Source of the DNA: Formosa sp. Hel1_31_208
Lineage (GTDB): Bacteria > Bacteroidota > Bacteroidia > Flavobacteriales > Flavobacteriaceae
Length of the DNA stretch: 64,000 nucleotides
Direction: 5' to 3'
Assembly (NCBI RefSeq): GCF_900104785.1
Contig: NZ_LT629733.1
Coordinates: 528,501 to 592,500, forward strand
Position numbers and translations under genes: made by a program. Below are positions 26,932 to 33,982 of this stretch, piece after piece; position 1 is the stretch's first letter; every line of letters starts with the position of its first letter. Below the pieces are notes generated by a model that was not told where the DNA came from, made no database searches, and saw only the letters and a list, made by a program, of their open reading frames with translations.

Positions 26932-27663
26932 TTATTCGTTTTCAAATTCACAAGAAAACGCATAGAATTCTTTATCAGTTTTTACTTTTTCGAGGGCTAT
27001 CAGGGTTGTCGTTTGCATTAATTTATTGTCTTTAAAGACGATAAATGATTTACTGTCTCCAACATCACATCCATCACCATTATCTTGGCATAAGTTAATG
27101 ACATCTGTGCCATATTTATTGTCTTTTTTATCCATAAGACTCACCAATTCGTGTCTTAATGTTTCAGACTTTACAAAGATCTTGTCAATCTCTACGCCAT
27201 TTCTCACCGCTCTAATTTGAAAACGCTTGTAACCTTTAAAATCAACTCCTGCTTCACCAAATACAAATTTAATTTCTGGATTTATTTGGCTCGTCATGGT
27301 TTTTTGTGAGATGAGTCCACCCCAAATCCATCCAACTTGAGGTCCCATTTTTATTTTGTAAAATCTACTTGTAATCCCATTAATGGTTTGTGGTGTTTCG
27401 CTCTTTGCCAATAACCTTACATTGGTCCCAATTTTAAGCGTGGTTAATTTTTCGCAGTGTACCGAAGCGCAATCACGAAGCGCTACATCGTCTCCTAAAA
27501 GGTATTGCGATGCTTTTGCGGCAGACTTGGTATACACCTCAAACTCAACTTCGCTGTTTTGGCCGTATATATCTGAAGCGATAAATAGCATGGCTACCAC
27601 TAATAAGGTTTGTGCAATTCTAGACATTGTGTTTTGGTTTTTTGTGTGCTTTAAAGTTTTCAT
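26932..27663 (-). CDS. Secreted bacterial SH3-domain protein, function unknown
   Basis: About 243 aa from the ATG at 27663; an internal ATG at 27627 is an equal alternative that puts the signal peptide (MSRIAQTLLVVAMLFIASDIYGQ) at the N-terminus. The open frame continues upstream into the tRNA gene, but the promoter at 27702-27709 excludes that. An SH3_3-like module spans roughly residues 50-120 (LGDDVALRDCASVHCEKLTTLKIGTNVRLL ... GWIWGGLIS, with a Cys pair), followed by an unrecognised domain with several Cys near NLCQDNGDGCDVGD. Likely periplasmic or secreted. Monocistronic, with its own terminator. Confidence 0.75.
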   Translation of the reverse strand: MKTLKHTKNQNTMSRIAQTLLVVAMLFIASDIYGQNSEVEFEVYTKSAAKASQYLLGDDVALRDCASVHCEKLTTLKIGTNVRLLAKSETPQTINGITSRFYKIKMGPQVGWIWGGLISQKTMTSQINPEIKFVFGEAGVDFKGYKRFQIRAVRNGVEIDKIFVKSETLRHELVSLMDKKDNKYGTDVINLCQDNGDGCDVGDSKSFIVFKDNKLMQTTTLIALEKVKTDKEFYAFSCEFENE

Positions 27664-27701
27664 AGTATTCTGTTTTATGGGTTTATACTTGTTTGATACT
27701 T

Positions 27702-27709
27702 CAAAGATA
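27702..27709 (-). promoter_or_regulatory. -7 box of the SH3-domain gene
   Basis: Minus-strand TATCTTTG is an exact TAnnTTTG match 38 nt before the ATG at 27663; it decides against a longer reading of the gene. Confidence 0.55.
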
Positions 27710-27791
27710 TATTGAGGTGTAATTGAAATTTGTGTGCTTCTAGAATTCGTAGCAGATGGTTTAGAATTCGTTGGTATTTGAGTTAAGGGTA

Positions 27792-27822
27792 ATAAAAAAG
27801 CCTCACATTTCTGCAAGGCTTT
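27792..27822 (-). terminator. Terminator downstream of tRNA(CAU)
   Basis: AAAGCCT / AGGCTTT stem, 12-nt loop, then TTTTTT on the minus strand, 15 nt after the tRNA 3' end. Confidence 0.8.
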
Positions 27823-27836
27823 ACACTTATTAAAAG

Positions 27837-27910
27837 TGGTCCCACTTGGGCTCGAACCAAGGACCACCTGATTATGAGTCAGGTGCTCTAACCAACTGAG
27901 CTATGGGACC
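27837..27910 (-). tRNA. tRNA with CAU anticodon (elongator Met or Ile2)
   Basis: 74 nt cloverleaf on the minus strand. Acceptor GGTCCCA pairs with TGGGACC, discriminator A. D arm AGCTCAGTTGGTTAGAGC, anticodon stem CCTGA/TCAGG with loop CTCATAA (anticodon CAT) and T arm with GGTTCGAGCC. CCA is not encoded. CAU may be elongator methionine or lysidine-modified isoleucine; the initiator is unlikely because the acceptor is fully paired at position 1. I cannot decide between Met and Ile2 from one copy. Confidence 0.93.
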
Positions 27911-27967
27911 AATAAGGCTGCAATATTACTACATATTTTAATACTCTACAAAGAAAATAGCATCAAT

Positions 27968-28372
27968 TTACTGCTCAATGTCTTGACACAACTCAATGAG
28001 AACGCCATTTGTGGCTTTAGGGTGTAAAAAAGCTATCAACTTATTATCGGCTCCTTTTTTCGGTACCTCATGAATCATTCGAAAGCCTTCAGCTGTTAAT
28101 CGCGCTATTTCCTTTTCAATATTGTCTACAGCAAAAGCAATATGGTGAATCCCTTCACCTTTCTTTTCGATGAATTTGGCAATCGGACTATCTTCATTGG
28201 TGGCTTGTAACAACTCAATTTTATTAGGTCCCACTTCAAAAAATGAGGTCATTACCCCCTCACTTTCAACGGTTTCTGTTTTATAATGTGGATTTCCAAA
28301 GAGTGCTTTAAATAAGTCATTTGAAGCTTTTATGTCTTTAACAGCAATACCAATATGTTCAATTTTCTTCAT
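27968..28372 (-). CDS. mce: Methylmalonyl-CoA epimerase
   Basis: 134 aa VOC-fold protein with two beta-alpha-beta modules. Metal-binding residues are visible in KIEHIGIAV, EGIHHIAFAV and GVLIELCQ, all family hallmarks. It interconverts the R and S forms of methylmalonyl-CoA, linking succinyl-CoA and propionyl-CoA metabolism. Normal length. It sits divergent from rbfA with no operon partner, and its start is the ATG at 28372. Confidence 0.93.
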   Translation of the reverse strand: MKKIEHIGIAVKDIKASNDLFKALFGNPHYKTETVESEGVMTSFFEVGPNKIELLQATNEDSPIAKFIEKKGEGIHHIAFAVDNIEKEIARLTAEGFRMIHEVPKKGADNKLIAFLHPKATNGVLIELCQDIEQ

Positions 28373-28461
28373 GAGTTTCAGTTTTCATTTCCGTAGATAC
28401 GAATTTGTTTTAATAAGGTATGAATTTTGCTGTCAAAAATAAAATATTCATCGAATAAGTC

Positions 28462-28470
28462 TACTTTTGC
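28462..28470 (+). promoter_or_regulatory. -7 box upstream of rbfA
   Basis: TACTTTTGC matches TAnnTTTGC, 73 nt before the rbfA ATG. Confidence 0.45.
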
Positions 28471-28543
28471 AGATGATATTATTTTATTCATACAAAGTCA
28501 TTATATTAGAATAGAAATGATAACATGACGATGACTTAAACTT

Positions 28544-28945
28544 ATGACTATGGAAGAAACACAAAGACAGAAAAAAATAGGCGGTATTTTGCAGCAAGAC
28601 CTTGCTGAAGTATTACAAAAAGCAGCGACAGATGGTGGGTTACGAGGTGTCATCATATCCGTTAGTAAAGTAACTGTGACGACTGATTTATCGATCGCGA
28701 AGGTATACCTCAGTATTTTTCCAAACAAAGACGCTGATGAGCTTCTAAAGGGTATTCGTTCTAATACCCCTTTAATTCGTCACGAATTAGCACAGCGTAC
28801 CAGAAATCAATTGAGACGAATGCCAAATCTTGAGTTTTTTGTTGACGATTCTTTAGAATACATTGAAGGCATTGAACGCTCACTTAAAGGTGAAGACAAC
28901 CCAATAAAAGATAAAGACCTTCTCGATAAACGTAAAAGGAAATAG
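28544..28945 (+). CDS. rbfA: Ribosome-binding factor A
   Basis: 133 aa. Family features are the N-terminal TQRQKKIGGILQQDLAEVL, VTTDLSIAKVYLSIFP, the kinked-helix LRHELA-like NTPLIRHELAQRTRNQLRRMPNLEFFVDDSLEY. It binds the 30S subunit during 16S rRNA 5'-end maturation. ATG at 28544 or 28550 are both possible. Its stop directly abuts the GTG of the permease gene, so the two are probably cotranscribed. Confidence 0.95.
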   Translation: MTMEETQRQKKIGGILQQDLAEVLQKAATDGGLRGVIISVSKVTVTTDLSIAKVYLSIFPNKDADELLKGIRSNTPLIRHELAQRTRNQLRRMPNLEFFVDDSLEYIEGIERSLKGEDNPIKDKDLLDKRKRK

Positions 28946-30148
28946 GTGAATTTTGCGCTCTACATAGCGAAGCGTTATCTGTTTTCTAAAAGCAGTAATA
29001 ACTCTATTAACATCATGACACTTATTGCGGCGTCTGGCACTGTCATCGCATCGGCTGCGCTTTTTATCGTATTATCTGGTTTTGCCGGATTAAAACACTA
29101 CAGTTTAGAATTTTCTTCTTTTGTAGACCCTGACCTTAAAATAGTTGCCACTAAAGGCAAATCTTTTATCATTTCCGAAAAAGACTCTATCGCGCTTCAG
29201 TCTATTTCGGGTATTCAAGGTTATTCCAAGACCATTGAAGAACGGGTTATTATTGAGTTTGATGACAAACATCAGATTGCAACATTAAAAGGTGTTGACG
29301 AAAAGTATAAGACAATCACTTCAATTGATTCAATGATATACTACGGAAATTGGCTAGAACCAGGTACCGATCAAATTGTGTCAGGTGGTGGGATTTCAAA
29401 TAAATTATCATTTGGTGTTTTAGACCTCACAAGACATCAAAAAATTTATGTGCCCAAACCAGGAAAAGGTCAAATCACTTCTGTGAAAGGTGCTTTTAAT
29501 CAAGTGAAAACTTATAATGTTGGCATTTTTGATATCAATGAAGAACTGAACAACGAATACATTTTTTCTAATTTCGATACAGCGCGCTATTTATTGAATT
29601 ATGAAGAGAATCAAGTCAGTTCATTAGAACTTAAATTAAAACCCGATGCCGATGAGTCTCAAGTCGTCACTGATATAAAAAACGTGTTTGGGGGCCGTGT
29701 CGTGATTAAAGATAGAACGCAACTCAATGATGCACTTTACAAAATGCTAAACACTGAAAATGTAGCAGTTTATCTCATTTTTACGTTAGTTATTATTATT
29801 GCGTTATTTAACGTGATTGGCGCGTTAATCATGATGATTTTAGATAAAAAAGCCTCTATTAATACCCTCTTTAATCTTGGAACCACAACAACTGATATTA
29901 GACATATATTCTTTTTACAAGGCAGCTTAATGACAGTTTTTGCTGGTATTCTTGGTTTATTGTTGGGCTTTCTAATCGTCTTTTTACAACAACAATTTGA
30001 TTTAGTAATGCTCACGCGCTCATTGCCTTATCCCGTAGAACTGAAAGCGATTAACTTCATTGTTGTAATTCTAACTATTGTGATTTTAGGGATTTTAGCA
30101 TCGAAGTTAGCGTCCCAACGTATTACGAAAAACCTAGTAAAAGGTTAG
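28946..30148 (+). CDS. ABC transporter permease, LolC/LolE (FtsX) family
   Basis: 400 aa starting at a GTG immediately after the rbfA stop. One N-terminal transmembrane helix (~22-45), a large periplasmic MacB-like domain (~50-260, with VDPDLKIVATKGKSF) and three C-terminal helices (~270-300, 320-350, 365-390) form the FtsX/LolC layout. LolCDE moves lipoproteins from the inner membrane to the periplasmic carrier. No LolD ATPase is adjacent here, so the partner is encoded elsewhere. Lipoprotein release is the likely but not proven role. Confidence 0.85.
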   Translation: MNFALYIAKRYLFSKSSNNSINIMTLIAASGTVIASAALFIVLSGFAGLKHYSLEFSSFVDPDLKIVATKGKSFIISEKDSIALQSISGIQGYSKTIEERVIIEFDDKHQIATLKGVDEKYKTITSIDSMIYYGNWLEPGTDQIVSGGGISNKLSFGVLDLTRHQKIYVPKPGKGQITSVKGAFNQVKTYNVGIFDINEELNNEYIFSNFDTARYLLNYEENQVSSLELKLKPDADESQVVTDIKNVFGGRVVIKDRTQLNDALYKMLNTENVAVYLIFTLVIIIALFNVIGALIMMILDKKASINTLFNLGTTTTDIRHIFFLQGSLMTVFAGILGLLLGFLIVFLQQQFDLVMLTRSLPYPVELKAINFIVVILTIVILGILASKLASQRITKNLVKG

Positions 30149-30153
30149 CCTAT

Positions 30154-31146
30154 TTACACAAATTGAAAATCACCGAACTTTTGCAGAACCTCATCAAAGG
30201 CCGCAAACACATCTTTGGACTCATCGCTCGTCACCATTTTCATTCGGTGCTCTTTGAAGTTTGGAATGCCTTTAAAGTAATTGGTATAATGACGTCTTGT
30301 TTCAAAAACACCTAATTTTTCACCCTTCCAATCAATAGACATTTGTAGGTGGCGTCGCGCAGCATCTACACGTTCTGCCATAGATATTGGCGGTAAATGT
30401 TCACCGGTTTGAAAATAGTGTTTGACCTGCTTAAAAAACCATGGATTCCCTATGGTGGCTCGTCCAATCATAGCGCCATCTAATCCGTAGCTATCTCTCA
30501 TTTCAACAGCACGTTCAGGGGTGTTGACATCACCATTTCCAAAGACAGGAATATGCATACGAGGGTTATTTTTTACGGCAGCAATGGGTTTCCAATCGGC
30601 ATCACCTTTATACATTTGGGCTCTCGTTCTTCCATGAATAGAAATTGCTTTACATCCAACATCCTGCAAACGTTCAGCCACTTCAACGATTTTTATAGAA
30701 TCGTGATCCCAACCCAAACGTGTTTTTACAGTCACAGGGAGATTAGTACGCTTTACCATTTCCGCCGTAAGGCTTTCCATCAAACAAATATCTTTCAAGA
30801 TCCCTGCTCCTGCACCTTTACTGACCACTTTTTTTACTGGACAACCAAAATTAATATCAATAATATCGGGATTAGAGCGCTCTACAATATCAATGGTTTG
30901 TAGCATGCTATCCATATTGGCACCAAAAATCTGAATCCCAACAGGGCGTTCTTTTTCATAGATATCGAGCTTCATGACACTTTTAGCGGCATTGCGAATT
31001 AGGCCTTCACTTGAAACAAACTCAGTGTATACCACGTCGGCGCCTTGCTCCTTGCACAACGCACGAAACGGAGGGTCGCTGACGTCTTCCATTGGTGCTA
31101 ATAACAATGGAAAATCTGAAAGTTCTATGTCGCCTATTTTTACCAA
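30154..31146 (-). CDS. dusB: tRNA-dihydrouridine synthase B
   Basis: 330 aa TIM-barrel flavoprotein. The start is TTG at 31146 (no in-frame ATG upstream before the promoter). Motifs are LLAPMEDVSDPPFR, the catalytic Cys in DINFGCPVKKVVSKGAGAGIL, the FMN/tRNA site SIHGRTRAQMYKGDADW and GNGDVNTPE. It reduces uridine to dihydrouridine in tRNA D loops. Convergent with the permease gene. Confidence 0.95.
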   Translation of the reverse strand: MVKIGDIELSDFPLLLAPMEDVSDPPFRALCKEQGADVVYTEFVSSEGLIRNAAKSVMKLDIYEKERPVGIQIFGANMDSMLQTIDIVERSNPDIIDINFGCPVKKVVSKGAGAGILKDICLMESLTAEMVKRTNLPVTVKTRLGWDHDSIKIVEVAERLQDVGCKAISIHGRTRAQMYKGDADWKPIAAVKNNPRMHIPVFGNGDVNTPERAVEMRDSYGLDGAMIGRATIGNPWFFKQVKHYFQTGEHLPPISMAERVDAARRHLQMSIDWKGEKLGVFETRRHYTNYFKGIPNFKEHRMKMVTSDESKDVFAAFDEVLQKFGDFQFV

Positions 31147-31162
31147 ACTTGATGTATTTTGT

Positions 31163-31171
31163 GCAAAATTA
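31163..31171 (-). promoter_or_regulatory. -7 box of dusB promoter
   Basis: Minus-strand TAATTTTGC matches TAnnTTTGC exactly, 16 nt before the TTG start at 31146; it supports that start. Confidence 0.6.
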
Positions 31172-31178
31172 GTGTTTT

Positions 31179-31577
31179 TTAAGCTTTATTCATGATGGTG
31201 TTTTGTTTTAACACCCACAATCCATAAGCCCCTAAAAATAATTCTGCAAAGGTACCATAAACATAACCATAGGTTGGCATGCCATCAATACATATGCTTA
31301 AGACTCTTCCTAAACCTAATCCAAGCATAAAAATGACATTAGATAGTAAGGCTGGTTGAAGATACTTGGCGTTATAAATTCCCATTAACCATAAAACTGA
31401 AAAGCCTAAATTCAATCCCATTATGGCTTTGTAAAAATTGTGCTCATCTGTTGTTTTCGGAATTAATTCAAACAGTGTATCTGGGGAAAAAGCATACATA
31501 ATAGCCACAGGAATCACTACCGCCACAGAAATGATCAAATGGATCTTTGTGATGACCTCCTGTTTGGATCTTAGCAT
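31179..31577 (-). CDS. Small integral membrane protein (DUF4345-like)
   Basis: 132 aa with four predicted transmembrane helices (~12-32, 48-66, 75-95, 103-123). The pattern FYKAIMGLNLGFSVLWLMGIYN and LGLGRVLSICIDGMPTYGYVYGTFAELFLGAYGLWVL resembles DUF4345 proteins, including the conserved Gly-Arg. Function unknown. It lies 5 bp after the M28 peptidase gene and is probably cotranscribed with it. Confidence 0.7.
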   Translation of the reverse strand: MLRSKQEVITKIHLIISVAVVIPVAIMYAFSPDTLFELIPKTTDEHNFYKAIMGLNLGFSVLWLMGIYNAKYLQPALLSNVIFMLGLGLGRVLSICIDGMPTYGYVYGTFAELFLGAYGLWVLKQNTIMNKA

Positions 31578-31582
31578 GTCAT

Positions 31583-32824
31583 TTACTTTTTGAATTCAAT
31601 ATCGGCTTCTACCTCTTTACCATCACGTTCAACGATGACCTTTGTTTTGTCTCCAGAATCAAAACTGGATAAAGCGCGCATATAGCTCATCATATCTGTG
31701 ACTAAGCTATCACCAAGTTTTAGGACAATATCCCCTTTTTGAAGACCGGCTTTTTGTGCTGGCTTATCTTCACTTATGCCGTCAATTCGCATGCCTTTTC
31801 CATCGTATAGATAATCTGGTATAACACCCAAACCTACTTTAAACCTCGGCGTTTCTTCACTTTCATTTTTAGTTTTTCTGAATGGCAATTTCCCATTGTT
31901 ATCCAATTCTGATATAATCTCAAAAATATATTCTGAAATGGATGCCATGCCCTCATAATTCAGCTTTTCTGTATCATCTCCTGGCTTGTGATAATCTTCA
32001 TGCTGACCCGTAAAAAAGTGTAATACTGGAATATCGCTATTGTAGAACGAGGTATGATCACTTGGTCCAACTCCAGATTCATTTTCTATAATTTTAAACC
32101 TTGAGTTAGAAGATTTAACCACCTGTTTTAGAATTGGAGAGGTTCCGACGCCATATACAGCCAAGGTACTGTCTTGTTTCAGTCGGCCTACCATATCCAT
32201 ATTTAGCATGTAATTGGCTTTGGCTAAATCTATTGTGGCGTTTTTAGTCCAATAATTAGATCCTAACAATCCCATTTCTTCTCCAGAAAAGGCCATGAAT
32301 AAATAGTTATTACCTTTATTCTGCGTCTTTAATTTTTTGGCTAAATTTAGTAGTACCGCTACTCCACTGGCATTATCATCAGCACCATTATGAATTTCCT
32401 TAGATTCACCTCTATAAAGTGAACCTTCCGCACCATAACCTAAATGGTCATAGTGCGCACCTATAATAATAGTATTGTCTGCATTGTTGTCTAAGAACGC
32501 AACAACATTTGTTCCAGTAATAGTGCTATCGCCATCTTTAACAATATAATTTACTTCTTGGTGTGGGTCTGTTTTAGGCTTAAAAGTGAAGGTTTGAAAA
32601 TATCCGTTTGTTCCTTTTGCTTGTAACCCTAAATTTTCAAAACGATTAGCAATATAATCTGCTGCCGCTTTCTCGCCATCGGTCCCTGTTTGGCGTCCTT
32701 CAAGCTTATCGTCTGCTAAAAAGGTCACATCGTCTTTAATAGTTATAGGCTTTAAAATCTCCTTAGAATCTGTTTTACATCCAAATAATACGGTCAAAAA
32801 AAGTAGAAATATTAGGTTTTTCAT
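31583..32824 (-). CDS. M28-family aminopeptidase lipoprotein with C-terminal PDZ domain
   Basis: 413 aa. Lipoprotein leader with lipobox (LTVLFGC). The M28 zinc peptidase domain spans ~45-310: metal ligands in GAHYDHLG, GADDNASGVA, FSGEEMGLLGS (catalytic Glu pair), NMDMVG and the last His in HEDYHKPGDD. A PDZ domain (~325-410, KPAQKAGLQKGDIVLKLGD) completes it. It likely trims N-terminal residues from peptides in the periplasm. Divergent from the TolB-like gene with overlapping promoters. Confidence 0.93.
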   Translation of the reverse strand: MKNLIFLLFLTVLFGCKTDSKEILKPITIKDDVTFLADDKLEGRQTGTDGEKAAADYIANRFENLGLQAKGTNGYFQTFTFKPKTDPHQEVNYIVKDGDSTITGTNVVAFLDNNADNTIIIGAHYDHLGYGAEGSLYRGESKEIHNGADDNASGVAVLLNLAKKLKTQNKGNNYLFMAFSGEEMGLLGSNYWTKNATIDLAKANYMLNMDMVGRLKQDSTLAVYGVGTSPILKQVVKSSNSRFKIIENESGVGPSDHTSFYNSDIPVLHFFTGQHEDYHKPGDDTEKLNYEGMASISEYIFEIISELDNNGKLPFRKTKNESEETPRFKVGLGVIPDYLYDGKGMRIDGISEDKPAQKAGLQKGDIVLKLGDSLVTDMMSYMRALSSFDSGDKTKVIVERDGKEVEADIEFKK

Positions 32825-32836
32825 GGTACTATATCT

Positions 32837-32845
32837 TAATTTTGC
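32837..32845 (+). promoter_or_regulatory. -7 box of the TolB-like lipoprotein gene
   Basis: TAATTTTGC is an exact consensus match 21 nt before the ATG at 32867, and it lies 1 bp from the opposing -7 box of the M28 gene. Confidence 0.62.
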
Positions 32846-32846
32846 A

Positions 32847-32854
32847 CAAATTTA
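32847..32854 (-). promoter_or_regulatory. -7 box of the M28 peptidase gene
   Basis: Minus-strand TAAATTTG matches TAnnTTTG, 22 nt before the ATG at 32824. Back-to-back with the forward -7 box. Confidence 0.58.
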
Positions 32855-32866
32855 GTTAATAATACT

Positions 32867-33982
32867 ATGAAATACATATTCCTTATCCTAATAACTGTCT
32901 TATTTTTAAGTTGCAAAACTGACACCAAGACTACGACAAAAGTTGAACAAGACCTAAATAGTGAAACCGTTGAAGCTGTAACCGATTCACTCATCTATCC
33001 AGAAGAAAAGCACTTTAAGTCAATTCGTCAAGTTACTTTTGGTGGCGATAATGCTGAAGCATATTGGAGTTTTGATGATCAGCAATTGGTGTTTCAATCG
33101 AACAACGCAGCTTGGAACGTTGGTTGTGATCAAATGTTTTTGATGAATGCTAACGAAACATTTACTGATAGTATTGCTCCTCCAATGATTAGTACCGGAA
33201 AAGGTCGCACTACATGTGCTTATTTCTTACCAGATAATAAACATATCATTTATGCATCAACACATTTAAAGCAAGATGTGTGTCCAGATACACCTTTGCG
33301 AAAAAACGGAAAATATATCTGGCCAATCTATGACAGCTACGATATTTTTATGGCTGATTTAGAAGGCAATATTATTAAGCAATTAACCAACGAAATTGGA
33401 TATGATGCTGAACCAACCGTATCGCCTAAAGGTGATAAAATTGTATTTACGTCTACAAGAAGTGGTGATTTAGAATTATATACCATGAATATTGATGGAA
33501 GTAATGTAAAACAAATCACCAATGAATTGGGCTATGATGGAGGCGCATTCTTTTCTCCTGACGGTACAAAATTAATCTTCCGTTCATCACGTCCTAAAAC
33601 AGAACAAGAAATCAAAGAATATAAAGATTTGCTTGCAGAAGGCTTGGTAGAACCAACAGAAATGGAACTCTACATCTGTAATGCTGATGGTAGTGATTTG
33701 CGTCAATTAACCGATTTAGGAAATGCTAATTGGAGTCCGTTTTTTCATCCTTCAGGAGAAAAAATATTATTCTCCTCTAACTTTGAAGCAGAACGAGGCT
33801 TTCCTTTTAATTTATACTTAATTGACCTTGACGGAAAGAATCTTGAGCGCGTTACACATGGTGAAACCTTTGATGCATTTCCTGTCTTTTCTAATAATGG
33901 GAAGTATTTAGCGTTTTCATCTAATCGTAATAATGGCGGCGGCAGAGATACCAATTTGTTTATCGCAGAATGGCAAGACTAG
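32867..33982 (+). CDS. TolB-like beta-propeller lipoprotein
   Basis: 371 aa. Lipobox leader (ILITVLFLSC). The rest is a series of PD40/TolB propeller blades (DAEPTVSPKGDKIVFTSTRSGDLELYTMNIDGS, GGAFFSPDGTKLIFRSSR, NWSPFFHPSGEKILFSSN, DAFPVFSNNGKYLAFSSN). It is probably a periplasmic protein-binding propeller; the Pal-TolB partner region is not evident. Function beyond that is unknown. Its 3' end overlaps the convergent receptor gene by 4 bp. Confidence 0.85.
   Translation: MKYIFLILITVLFLSCKTDTKTTTKVEQDLNSETVEAVTDSLIYPEEKHFKSIRQVTFGGDNAEAYWSFDDQQLVFQSNNAAWNVGCDQMFLMNANETFTDSIAPPMISTGKGRTTCAYFLPDNKHIIYASTHLKQDVCPDTPLRKNGKYIWPIYDSYDIFMADLEGNIIKQLTNEIGYDAEPTVSPKGDKIVFTSTRSGDLELYTMNIDGSNVKQITNELGYDGGAFFSPDGTKLIFRSSRPKTEQEIKEYKDLLAEGLVEPTEMELYICNADGSDLRQLTDLGNANWSPFFHPSGEKILFSSNFEAERGFPFNLYLIDLDGKNLERVTHGETFDAFPVFSNNGKYLAFSSNRNNGGGRDTNLFIAEWQD

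Noticed and set aside
27664..27867. N-terminal extension of the SH3-domain frame
   Set aside because: It overlaps the tRNA gene and lies upstream of a clear -7 box.
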